From positions 54,190 through 118,189 of the forward strand of contig USDT01000004.1 in the NCBI GenBank assembly GCA_900553465.1: a stretch of DNA of 64,000 nt. Reading direction: 5' to 3'. The position numbers were made by a program, and so were the translations under genes. Shown here in pieces: positions 55,515-63,098 of this stretch. Position 1 is the stretch's first letter. Each line of letters begins with the position of its first letter. The DNA comes from an uncultured Prevotella sp. (GTDB lineage: Bacteria; Bacteroidota; Bacteroidia; Bacteroidales; Bacteroidaceae). Below the pieces are notes generated by a model that searched no databases, had not been told where the DNA came from, and was given only the letters and a program-made list of their open reading frames with translations.

Positions 55515-55625
55515 ATGAACAATACATTATTCATAACACGCCGTTTACGTATTGATGCCGGTCTTTACAAAGGCACCGACATCAGTCAGACCGTGCATGT
55601 TCATTGGTTCAGCGGTTTTATCTGA
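55515..55625 (+). CDS. Possible 36-residue leader peptide before the LysO genes
   Basis: An ATG about 15 nt after the predicted transcription start opens 36 sense codons: MNNTLFITRRLRIDAGLYKG, then TDISQTVHVHWFSGFI and TGA. It contains three Arg, one Lys and two His near the ends. It stops 143 nt before the exporter gene. Either a regulatory leader peptide or a chance open frame; the ideal position after a canonical promoter favours the first. No strong terminator-type hairpin was seen between it and the exporter. Confidence 0.3.
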   Translation: MNNTLFITRRLRIDAGLYKGTDISQTVHVHWFSGFI

Positions 55626-55768
55626 TTTTCCACTTTATCTTATTATATCAGGCTGTCATGCTGTCCGTATGAGGCATGGGCCGAAGTGATGTTGCGTGTG
55701 GAGTGTTTCCATCGCGCCGTCATCAGTGTTCTGTATGTGGAATTCTTAAAATCAAGACAATACAAATC

Positions 55769-56056
55769 ATGTTCAGCATAGTAATGACCATGCTGGCCGG
55801 TGTGCTTATCGGCCATTTCCTGCGCAATGGAAAGAGAGTGGAGAAGATAGAGAAGAGCACGTCAATAACCATTTTCGTACTGCTTTTCGTGCTCGGCCTT
55901 TCAGTGGGCTCAAACAATGTTATAATTGACAATCTGGGACGTTTCGGCTGGCAGGCTGCAGTCATTGCCATGCTCGGAATGGGCGGAAGCATCATTGCCG
56001 CACGCATAGTGTTTCAGTTGTTTTTCAAGAAAGGAGAAGAGAAAAATGAAAAATAG
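55769..56056 (+). CDS. LysO-family exporter, N-terminal half
   Basis: 95 residues from the Met at 55769 (MFSIVMTMLAGVLIGHFLRN), chosen because longer frames read back into the leader. Three membrane segments with RVEKIEKSTSITIFVLLFVL and GLSVGSNNVIIDNL, which match the N-terminal part of the DUF340/YbjE (LysO) lysine exporter. In E. coli LysO is one chain of about 300 residues; here it is two chains, with the second gene overlapping by 11 nt, so the pair should assemble into one transporter. Confidence 0.82.
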   Translation: MFSIVMTMLAGVLIGHFLRNGKRVEKIEKSTSITIFVLLFVLGLSVGSNNVIIDNLGRFGWQAAVIAMLGMGGSIIAARIVFQLFFKKGEEKNEK

Positions 56057-56666
56057 TCTGTTCGTAATCGCGATTTTCGTTGCCGGTTGTATCGCCGGTG
56101 CATATTATGAAATAAAAACCGACATGCACAATATGTCGCTCTGCATACTCTACGCGCTTATGCTGCAGGTGGGCATTGGTATCGGCAGCAACAAGAGTCT
56201 GCGCGAAAGCCTGAGACATGTAAGTCCGAAGATACTGCTTGTACCTGTTGCCACCATCACGGGAACATTGCTGTTTTCGGCTGCTGCAAGTCTTTTGCTC
56301 AGTCAGTGGAGTGTGTTCGACTGCATGGCTGTGGGCAGCGGTTTCGCCTATTATTCGCTTTCGTCAATACTGATAACGCAGTTCAAGGAACCGTCGATAG
56401 GTCTGCAGCTTGCCACCGAGCTTGGTACGATAGCGTTGCTCAGTAATATCATACGCGAGATGATGTCGCTTGTGGGTGCTCCACTCATACGCCGTTACTT
56501 CGGAAAGCTGGCTCCCATATCGGCTGCGGGAGTAAATTCAATGGACGTTCTGCTGCCTTCCATCACCAGATGCTCGGGCAAGGAGGTCATGCCGATAGCC
56601 ATTTTTCATGGCATTCTTGTCGATCTGAGTGTTCCGTTCTTTGTAAATCTGTTCTGCAGCCTGTAA
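56046..56666 (+). CDS. LysO-family exporter, C-terminal half
   Basis: 206 residues, about six membrane segments. DUF340/LysO blocks: LQVGIGIGSNKSLRESL, GSGFAYYSLSSILITQF, ELGTIALLSNIIREMMSL and AAGVNSMDVLLPSITRCSGK. Together with the upstream 95-residue protein it covers the full E. coli LysO length. The family exports lysine and its toxic analogue thialysine; other amino acids are possible. A hairpin terminator follows. Confidence 0.88.
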   Translation: MKNSLFVIAIFVAGCIAGAYYEIKTDMHNMSLCILYALMLQVGIGIGSNKSLRESLRHVSPKILLVPVATITGTLLFSAAASLLLSQWSVFDCMAVGSGFAYYSLSSILITQFKEPSIGLQLATELGTIALLSNIIREMMSLVGAPLIRRYFGKLAPISAAGVNSMDVLLPSITRCSGKEVMPIAIFHGILVDLSVPFFVNLFCSL

Positions 56667-56711
56667 AAAATCCGGCGCCTCCATGCAGACTTTTGCTGCG
56701 GAGACGCCGGA
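56664..56711. terminator. Bidirectional hairpin between convergent genes
   Basis: CCGGCGCCTCC..GCAG pairs with CTGC.GGAGACGCCGG (56672-56710). The run of A at 56664-56670 becomes a T run on the minus strand, so it best terminates the fimbrillin operon coming from the right and may also slow transcripts of the LysO genes. Confidence 0.75.
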
Positions 56712-56769
56712 GCGCATTGGGTTTTGATTGTTTAGTAGTTTTCTTTTATTTTACGGTAGTCTGATGTTT

Positions 56770-57663
56770 TTAGCCGATAGTCACTTCACCGTCAGCCGTT
56801 ACCTGGTCCTCCCATCCGCTTATTGAGCCACCCGAAACGGTTATTCCGTCGCGTCCGATGCTCAATGTGATGGTGCATTTCTTGCCTCCCTCCAGGGTCT
56901 CCTGCGGTGTGCCGAGCTTTTCGAGCAGCTCTTTCAGAGTCATGCCTTTCTCTTCTCCGTTCATGTTTATGGACAGTGTGATGTCGGCAGTGGCCTGTGG
57001 TACGAGGAAGAATGATGCTGCCGCACCTTCAGATGCGTAGTTGTCTTTTGTTTCTTTCACTTTGCTTATCTCGCCTTTGGCGGCATCCACCACGCATGTT
57101 GTTCTGGCGTTGCATTTCAGTATGAGCCCTTTCAGATCTTCTTCTGTATATCCGCTGCCCGGTGTGAAGTTGATGTCGAGACGGTGGAGGGCATGTGTGA
57201 ACGTGAGGCTCACGTCATCCTTCGTGCCTACGTTTACCGGCTGTGATTTCGAAAGCAGCAGATCCTTATATGATGCAGTGGCTGTATTGAATTCGAAAGT
57301 GCCGTCGTCGGCAAGTGTCTGTTTCGGATAGCATGCGGCGAAAGTCACGTGTGTGGTGCCTTCTGGCAGGTTAAGACCACTCCATGTCAGTACGTCTGTG
57401 TCGAATACATAGTCGGTGCGTGTTATGCATTTTGTGCCGTCGCCGACAAAAAGCGACAGAACGTCTCCCTTGATGAAGTTGCCTTTGCCTTCGTTGTCGA
57501 GCTGTGGAGTGCGCTTCTGAGGTGCCACACTTGTTCTTATCTTTATAATGTCTCTCTTGCTTGAGTTGTCATCGTTATTGTCATTCGAACATGCTGTCAG
57601 TATAAGACCGCCCATAATGCACATGCATAGAGCGCTGATGATACGTGAATAGCTTTTTTTCAT
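56770..57663 (-). CDS. Fimbrillin-like lipoprotein
   Basis: 297 residues from the Met at 57663 (MKKSYSRIISALCMCIMGGL), with a lipobox LILTAC (Cys25); a Met two codons earlier is the alternative. Fimbrillin/Mfa-like order: NFIKGDVLSLFVGDGT, LNLPEGTTHVTFAACYPKQT, LTFTHALHRLDINFTPGSG, LVPQATADITLSINMNGEEK, GGKKCTITLSIGRDGITVSG and the typical end GGSISGWEDQV. It follows the IdeS-like protease gene by 50 nt in the same operon and has the same domain type as that protein's N-terminus, so the two may co-assemble at the surface (inference). Confidence 0.82.
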   Translation of the reverse strand: MKKSYSRIISALCMCIMGGLILTACSNDNNDDNSSKRDIIKIRTSVAPQKRTPQLDNEGKGNFIKGDVLSLFVGDGTKCITRTDYVFDTDVLTWSGLNLPEGTTHVTFAACYPKQTLADDGTFEFNTATASYKDLLLSKSQPVNVGTKDDVSLTFTHALHRLDINFTPGSGYTEEDLKGLILKCNARTTCVVDAAKGEISKVKETKDNYASEGAAASFFLVPQATADITLSINMNGEEKGMTLKELLEKLGTPQETLEGGKKCTITLSIGRDGITVSGGSISGWEDQVTADGEVTIG

Positions 57664-57713
57664 AATCATTGTTTTTTATTGTTTGTTTTATTATTTCGTT
57701 GTTTCTTAAATAA

Positions 57714-59507
57714 TTATTTTATGTGTGGGTATTTCGTCTTCCAGATGTCAAGACGAAGATCAGCAAGTACCAGCGAGTTGAACGCAATCTTTCTGGCAGA
57801 AATGTTGCCGTTGTCAGGCAGTTGTACCATGTATGCACACAGGTCTTTTATCTCTGGCAATGTGGATTTGTCGTAAACAACCTTATATCTCATTATTGAT
57901 GCATGGTTGGGTTCATCTATTCCGTCGTTGTTGTCACAGAAATAAACGTATGCCACATCTCCGTTTTCATCGAATTCTGCTCCCCAGATAGTCATGGAGT
58001 GACGGCCTGTGTTTGTTCCGGCATAATCGAATGCCGAGAAACCTATTGCCTTATGATTTCTGAATGCATCCTTCATCCACAGGTTGAAGTTCTTCTTCGA
58101 CATGTCTCTCGTTTCTGTAGCGATATCATCTCCTGTCTTGAATAAACTTCTGAAGAATCCTTTGAATTCGGGATTATTAGGGCTGAGATTTTGTCTGTTA
58201 CCGTTAATAAACCAGTTGACACCTCCTTTGTCCCAACTTCCGGCGTCTCGGAATGATTTCTTGAAGAAATTGAATACGGCACTATGGTCCAGATTGTCGG
58301 GTGTCATCTGCTTGTATTCTTCAGGACGACTCATGTCACTGTATTCCAGACCGTAATCTTGGTCGTATGCTTCTATGTATTTTTTGTTTTGTTCCAACCA
58401 CCAATGAATGAGGTTGGAAGAAGTGGCGGCCCAGCACATATTCCTGTCACTTACGAGGCTTTTGTTACAGTCGTACCAGCCACATCCTTCCTTCCAGGTA
58501 AAGAATTGCATTTCCAAGTTCATTGGCGGATACATGTTCTCGTACGCAAGGCGTAACCATTCTCCAGCCGGGAATTTAGTTTGTCCTACAGGATATGTGG
58601 TGATGTTTTCCCTGCCCGGGAAGTCGACACCTTTTACACCATATACCCACCGTGTCTGGTTGGCAAACTCGGTATCTACTCCGCCTTCATCCATTTTCAG
58701 TGTCAGATTGAGCGTTGTCTGTTTCCCTGCCTCAAATGTGCTGATGTCCGATTTCAGCATATATTTGGCCGACTTGCCATCGCTTTTGAAGCTTATGAGG
58801 CCTTCGCCGTCGTGAAACGCCTTTGCGTCCTGTGGCATGATGATGACAGAATACGAATTGTCGCCCGTCTTGTAAGGTTTTATCCATACGTATCCGGCTG
58901 CCTCGTCCGGGCTTACACTGCCGTCGGCAACGGACATAGTGCCCTGGCCGAGAGATTTTATTTCTACAGTCAGGTCTTCAGGTATGGAACCTTTCAGATT
59001 GATTTTTATGCGGTGCATGGCATGTGCGAACTGCATGTCCGCAGCTACAGAACCTTCTTTTACGGTAGTTCTGGCGAAGAGAATATCGGTTGCGTTGTGG
59101 TTGTCGGTTGTGCTCTGGTCGGCAGGTATGCTTATGGTTCTCATGTTTTCGCCCACGGCAGCCTGTGGCAAAATAGGATAAACGGCTGAGAGCAGCAGTT
59201 CTCCTGTGCCGTATTCGCTGCGCTTGAGTGCCGGCATCCACTGTGAACCGGAATACTGTAAAGTGGTATTGCTTGTGGTACCTGCGGTAGAAATGTTCAT
59301 CTCTATGCGGTCGCCGGCCTCGAAGCTGCCTTTACCGTCTGTGTCGACGGCTGCGTTCCTGAGTGTCCAGTCTGCACTGCGTGAGCATTTAAGGGCAATC
59401 ATGCCTTCCTCGTTGCCATAAAACGAATCGTCAATGTCGCTGCACGAAGCCATAAACATCAGGCTTCCCGCGAAAATGGCAATAACTTTCTTGAAGTTTG
59501 TCGTCAT
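57714..59507 (-). CDS. Fimbrillin-like domain fused to IdeS/Mac-type cysteine protease
   Basis: 597 residues from the Met at 59507 (MTTNFKKVIAIFAGSLMFMA then SC, a lipoprotein signal). Residues about 30-275 are fimbrillin-like (GDRIEMNIST, ELLLSAVYPILPQ, MQFAHAMHRIKINLKGS, FEAGKQTTLNLTLK). Residues about 285-597 match the IdeS/Mac C66 family (PF09028): GCGWYDCNKS, NMCWAATSSNLIHWWLEQNK with nucleophile Cys about 358, INGNRQNLSP, KAIGFSAFDY, GRHSMTIWGAEFDENGDV with His about 503, and VYFCDNNDG with Asp about 525. IdeS from Streptococcus cleaves IgG below the hinge; this protein's substrate is unknown. Surface-anchored rather than freely secreted. First gene of a two-gene operon with its own promoter. 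Confidence 0.88.
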   Translation of the reverse strand: MTTNFKKVIAIFAGSLMFMASCSDIDDSFYGNEEGMIALKCSRSADWTLRNAAVDTDGKGSFEAGDRIEMNISTAGTTSNTTLQYSGSQWMPALKRSEYGTGELLLSAVYPILPQAAVGENMRTISIPADQSTTDNHNATDILFARTTVKEGSVAADMQFAHAMHRIKINLKGSIPEDLTVEIKSLGQGTMSVADGSVSPDEAAGYVWIKPYKTGDNSYSVIIMPQDAKAFHDGEGLISFKSDGKSAKYMLKSDISTFEAGKQTTLNLTLKMDEGGVDTEFANQTRWVYGVKGVDFPGRENITTYPVGQTKFPAGEWLRLAYENMYPPMNLEMQFFTWKEGCGWYDCNKSLVSDRNMCWAATSSNLIHWWLEQNKKYIEAYDQDYGLEYSDMSRPEEYKQMTPDNLDHSAVFNFFKKSFRDAGSWDKGGVNWFINGNRQNLSPNNPEFKGFFRSLFKTGDDIATETRDMSKKNFNLWMKDAFRNHKAIGFSAFDYAGTNTGRHSMTIWGAEFDENGDVAYVYFCDNNDGIDEPNHASIMRYKVVYDKSTLPEIKDLCAYMVQLPDNGNISARKIAFNSLVLADLRLDIWKTKYPHIK

Positions 59508-59666
59508 TATTCCAATATTATTCTGATAAAAAATGAGTTGTCGGTTTACTTCCGTAATAATCAAAACAACAAACATTCATATAATACTTATGCGCATACC
59601 TGAATATTTGTGTTATTATATCATATATGTATATCCTGAAAACATATTCCCGATATTTACGGGCTG

Positions 59667-59697
59667 CAAAGATAATGCTTTTGCTTTACATTGCAAA
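59667..59697 (-). promoter_or_regulatory. Promoter of the IdeS-like operon
   Basis: On the minus strand TTTG (59697-59694), 19 nt, then TATCTTTG (59674-59667). The leader would be about 150 nt. The rest of 59508-59821 is AT-rich and shows no other feature. Confidence 0.75.
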
Positions 59698-59821
59698 GAC
59701 TTGTGTCGGAGCTGTTTTGTTTTTTAGAAAGACGATGAATTACATTCCGTTGTCATAAAGATGTTTCATGGTATTGAACATTTTTAATGTTGTGTGTTAT
59801 TGAGGGAGACGTTATGGTTTT

Positions 59822-60331
59822 TTATAATGAAGATATGGTCTTGGAGGACAATTCGCGTAGCATGACATATTCTTCTTCTGTTTCGTGCAAGGTCATGAAG
59901 CCGAAGCGACAGTACAGACGTACGGCAGGATTAGCCTTCTGTACCGAGAGTGACACACTGTTAATGCCTTCATCGTGTAGCCTTTGCAGTATTGTCGATA
60001 GCAGTCGGCTGCCAATACCTTTGCCGCGATGTTCTTTTTTTACTGATATGGCGAGCGATGGTGTTTGGTCATCCACGTGTCCGTAGTCGTTCATTATGCG
60101 TGCCCACACAGCTCCTATAAGTCCGTCGGTGGTTTCGGCAACGAAACAGACATCGTGAGGTCTTTGTCCAAAGTCTTCTATATAAACACGGAGTTCAGGT
60201 ATGTCTGTTACGCTTAGTGGTGGCGGTTCCACACCTTCGGGCAGAAAGATGGCGTCGTAGAGAAATCTGCGAAGGTGGTGATATTCGTCCTTGCGCATCG
60301 GTCGTATGGTGCAATATTGTGTTTTTGTCAT
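59822..60331 (-). CDS. GNAT-family N-acetyltransferase
   Basis: 169 residues from the ATG at 60331, which overlaps the upstream stop as ATGA; longer frames lie within the SRPBCC gene. The acetyl-CoA binding loop is clear: SLAISVKKEHRGKGIGSRLL (motif A, R/QxxGxG/A), followed by DEGINSVSLSVQKANPAVRLYCRFGF (motif B). Substrate unknown. Last gene of a four-gene (-) operon. Confidence 0.88.
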   Translation of the reverse strand: MTKTQYCTIRPMRKDEYHHLRRFLYDAIFLPEGVEPPPLSVTDIPELRVYIEDFGQRPHDVCFVAETTDGLIGAVWARIMNDYGHVDDQTPSLAISVKKEHRGKGIGSRLLSTILQRLHDEGINSVSLSVQKANPAVRLYCRFGFMTLHETEEEYVMLRELSSKTISSL

Positions 60332-60723
60332 TTCTCGCATGCTTTTTTCAGATCGGCAAGATATACAGTCTGCTGTTTCTTCAGATATGTTCCTGCAAAC
60401 GGTCTCATCCACCATTTTCTTACGTGTACGCTTTCCGTGAATTCTATTTCCGTACCGTATATTGTTTCGCGGAACACTCCTGTCCAGTGACCATTCAGAT
60501 TATTGTTTTCAAAATACAGCTTGTAGCAGCTGTATGGTCTGGATACGATGACGGTGAAGTGTGTGGCATAGCCGTCTGTTGTGTATTCTGTGAAATTCTG
60601 TTCGTCATGTGTGACTATGTGGTTTATGCCACTGCGCCAACTGTGATGCTCTGGTGTAGTCACGGTGTTCCATACGTTACGTATGGAGGCACGTATTTCC
60701 GATTTTATCGTTACGGTTTGCAT
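60328..60723 (-). CDS. SRPBCC/START-like protein
   Basis: 131 residues. VTIKSEIRASIRNVWNTVTT with PEHHSWRSG at the N-terminus, YATHFTVIVSRPYSCYKLYF and a C-terminal helix (WWMRPFAGTYLKKQQTVYLA) give the helix-grip fold of polyketide-cyclase-like SRPBCC proteins, which bind hydrophobic ligands. No function assignable. Ten nt after the Cdd1/DUF3795 gene and coupled by ATGA to the acetyltransferase gene. Confidence 0.75.
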   Translation of the reverse strand: MQTVTIKSEIRASIRNVWNTVTTPEHHSWRSGINHIVTHDEQNFTEYTTDGYATHFTVIVSRPYSCYKLYFENNNLNGHWTGVFRETIYGTEIEFTESVHVRKWWMRPFAGTYLKKQQTVYLADLKKACEK

Positions 60724-60733
60724 GACTTGTCTG

Positions 60734-61273
60734 TTATTTTTTCTTGTCTGTGGATTTTAGTCTTTCTATCATTTGTCGCAGATTAGTGACGTTCTCCTCG
60801 TCGGACAGTGTGGGATCTTTTGTAAAGCGTTCGCAGGGCAGGAGAGTACATTCTCCACAGTTGTCCATGCCTTTCCGATTTACGCAACAGTCATAAACCT
60901 TGCATATTTTGTCACCGGTGTATTTAAGCCAGTGCACTTTTCCGCGTATGTTTCTGCATCCACTACATTTTGTTGGGAACATGTTGCAACGTATGCAGAG
61001 CGCTCCGCATGGTGAGGGCATGACAAAATCGTCCTTCCATAACCACCAACTGCATTTGTTAAGGTTGGGTTTGGGAGTGTTGACGAAGTATTCTACAGCC
61101 CGATAAAGATAGAGTTGGCAACGGTCCACGATGCATCCGCGCAAGCGGCATTCTTCGCTATAAAGTTCTTCAGCGCTTTTACCTTTCAGCGATTCTATGG
61201 TGGTGTAGCCCATCGCTATGAGGTCCCGCTCGGTCTGTGGCCCCACGTTCGGTATTTTTCTCAGTTCGCTCAT
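60734..61273 (-). CDS. Cdd1-like helix-hairpin-helix protein with DUF3795 region
   Basis: 179 residues. Residues 1-85 match the Cdd1 'pathogenicity locus' family (PF11731), a helix-hairpin-helix: LRKIPNVGPQTERDLIAMGY and CRLRGCIVDRCQLYLYRAVE. Residues about 88-165 are Cys-rich and DUF3795-like (CGALCIRCNMFPTKCSGC, ICKVYDCCVNRKGMDNCGEC, LLPCERF), suggesting zinc or Fe-S binding. The two parts often occur as separate proteins, so this is a fusion. 11 nt after the GNAT-nucleotidyltransferase gene. Function unknown; nucleic acid binding is possible for the HhH part. Confidence 0.8.
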   Translation of the reverse strand: MSELRKIPNVGPQTERDLIAMGYTTIESLKGKSAEELYSEECRLRGCIVDRCQLYLYRAVEYFVNTPKPNLNKCSWWLWKDDFVMPSPCGALCIRCNMFPTKCSGCRNIRGKVHWLKYTGDKICKVYDCCVNRKGMDNCGECTLLPCERFTKDPTLSDEENVTNLRQMIERLKSTDKKK

Positions 61274-61284
61274 ATATGGTGATT

Positions 61285-62499
61285 TTATTCCTTAGTCTCT
61301 TCAATGAGTGCGGAACTCCACTCCAACAGGTCGCGGCTCATGAGGTCGAACACATCACTATCGGTTATGGAATCTGCGTGGCGGGCATGGTCGAGAATCC
61401 TCCGGTCGGCAGGCGTGACCACTTCTGCAAGCCCAGACATGGAGGAAACGTAAGAGCCGGTCTGCATGAAGTGTTTCATGCGGACGGTGAAGCGTGCCGT
61501 CTTGTAGAGCCCGGCAAGCGCGTCTGAACTGCGTGCGTGCAGGAAGTTGTGCGAGCAGGCATGGTAAAGATTGCATGCTCCGATGCGTACGGCGCGGCGT
61601 ATGTCGGCATCGGTGAACAGACTATGCAGACACTCGAGCGAACCAATGACGGGTCGCGTGTCAAGATACAGTTGCAGGAGGTCGGACCGTTCCCAACCCA
61701 TCAGTTCGTCCTCACCCGCTACAAATCCGCAGATGAGGCTGCTCTGGCTGTCGCTGTCGATCATCCGGCGGTACGTGCGCAGGTCGTCGAAACCAACGTG
61801 GTCGAGTATCACCACCACGTCGATATCGCTCTCCGGTGTGGCTTCACCGCGGCCGTAACTGCCTTGCAGCCCTAAGAAACGGAGCCTATCACCGAACAAC
61901 AGGGTGAGTCGCTCCTGGAAAGAGGCGAGCCACAGGTTGATGTTGAAGTGTTCTTCGGCAGTCTGTATGCTTTTGCGCCATTGCCCGGCGGTGAGCCAGA
62001 GGAAGTGCTCGGTGCGTATGTCGCCGAGTGGTGAGGGCTTTCCTGTCTCCGTATGATGAAACACAAATCCGCATTTTTCCATCACCCGTCTCGACCGGGT
62101 GTTGCCTTCGTAGTGGCCGCACCACACTGCGCGCAGCCCCAGCTCGTCGAAACAGCGTCGCAGTATGCGCCTTACGGCTTCCGGCGTGAACCCCTTTCCC
62201 CAATAGGGTACGCCGAGCCAATAGCCTATCTCGGCCTCGCCGTCGCCCATCTGCGCACTGTGCAGGCCGTCGCCATACATTATGCCTATGCTGCCTATGG
62301 GCTCGCCTGTCTCTTTTAGTACCATGGCGTAGGTCTCCGGACCCGACAGAACAGTGCGTATTATCTCGTGACTGTTGTCCACAGACGTGTGTGGCGGCCA
62401 TCCGGCAACAGGTCCTACAGCCGGGTCTGAGGCATATTTGTAGAGTGCTGCGGCATCATCGTCGTGCCACGGACGCAGTATTAGTCTTTGGGTTTCCAT
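61285..62499 (-). CDS. Fusion of GNAT acetyltransferase and nucleotidyltransferase
   Basis: 404 residues. Residues 1-170 are a RimJ/RimL-type GNAT (METQRLILRPWHDDDAAALY, IGYWLGVPYWGKGFTPEAVR, HYEGNTRSRRVMEKCGF). Residues about 185-404 are a nucleotidyltransferase-fold domain with GSYGRGEATPESDIDVVVIL, where Gly213-Ser214 and Asp225/Asp227 match the GS...DxD catalytic signature, followed by a helical tail (CNLYHACSHNFLHA, RFTVRMKHFMQ). The layout recalls bifunctional aminoglycoside-modifying enzymes, but neither half is close to a named resistance enzyme as far as I can tell. First gene of the four-gene (-) operon. Confidence 0.82.
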   Translation of the reverse strand: METQRLILRPWHDDDAAALYKYASDPAVGPVAGWPPHTSVDNSHEIIRTVLSGPETYAMVLKETGEPIGSIGIMYGDGLHSAQMGDGEAEIGYWLGVPYWGKGFTPEAVRRILRRCFDELGLRAVWCGHYEGNTRSRRVMEKCGFVFHHTETGKPSPLGDIRTEHFLWLTAGQWRKSIQTAEEHFNINLWLASFQERLTLLFGDRLRFLGLQGSYGRGEATPESDIDVVVILDHVGFDDLRTYRRMIDSDSQSSLICGFVAGEDELMGWERSDLLQLYLDTRPVIGSLECLHSLFTDADIRRAVRIGACNLYHACSHNFLHARSSDALAGLYKTARFTVRMKHFMQTGSYVSSMSGLAEVVTPADRRILDHARHADSITDSDVFDLMSRDLLEWSSALIEETKE

Positions 62500-62558
62500 A
62501 ATGTTGTGAAATGAAAATATGGTTTTGTTTTCGCAGGTGTAATTGTCCGGTATGATGA

Positions 62559-62882
62559 TTACACCTTTTTCTTCTTTTTCTTTTCAGGATAGGGTAGAGC
62601 CTTCTCCAGCGTGCCCACCACCTTCAGCAGTTCCTCACGGTGCTCCACATCCAGTATGTAGTGCTCCTTTGCGCCGTCGTATGGCGTGCCACATTCGGCG
62701 TTTGCCATCATATCGGCCACTTCCGGCAGTTTCTTTATGTACGCTATGTCGTCGCAAACAAGCACTGCCGGCTTCTCATTGACATAAACCAGATATTCGC
62801 CGAACATCTTGCGGTGGCGCACATTGTCCAGCTCTGAGAGTTGTGAACATACAAATTCTACGAAGTCGATGGAGCTCGCCAT
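62559..62882 (-). CDS. TfoX N-terminal domain protein
   Basis: 107 residues. VEFVCSQLSELDNVRHRKMFGEYLVYVNEKPAVLVCDDIAYIKKLP is the TfoX-N fold (quoted in parts: RHRKMFGEYLVYVNEKP, VLVCDDIAYIKKL); TPYDGAKEHYILDVEHREEL follows, and the chain ends in a Lys run. It lacks the C-terminal helix-hairpin-helix domain of full TfoX competence regulators; single-domain versions are common and of unknown role. It lies 59 nt before the GNAT-nucleotidyltransferase gene, possibly in the same transcript. Confidence 0.85.
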   Translation of the reverse strand: MASSIDFVEFVCSQLSELDNVRHRKMFGEYLVYVNEKPAVLVCDDIAYIKKLPEVADMMANAECGTPYDGAKEHYILDVEHREELLKVVGTLEKALPYPEKKKKKKV

Positions 62883-63044
62883 AAAACGATGTGTTGTGAG
62901 TGTGTTTTGATAAGTGATAATAGTATAAGCAGATTTCGGACCTTGGGTGGTTTAAGGCGGAGATATTGTATGGATACTGACACTTTATGCGCAGCATACG
63001 GACCGTTATACCGATTGTAAGCGCATAATGTGCTAATGTCTGTT

Positions 63045-63087
63045 ATGCCACATACCGACAGCCCATACGTCTGTCTGCATGTGGCAT
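63045..63087 (-). terminator. Hairpin after the DJ-1/PfpI gene
   Basis: ATGCCACAT (63045-63053) pairs with ATGTGGCAT (63079-63087), extended inside by GACAG/CTGTC. No T run follows on the minus strand, so the terminator role is likely but not certain. Confidence 0.55.
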
Positions 63088-63098
63088 GATTGATATTG

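Noticed and set aside
55626..55768. Lysine riboswitch before the LysO genes
   Set aside because: The segment lacks the long multi-helix core of the lysine riboswitch and has no clear terminator stem.
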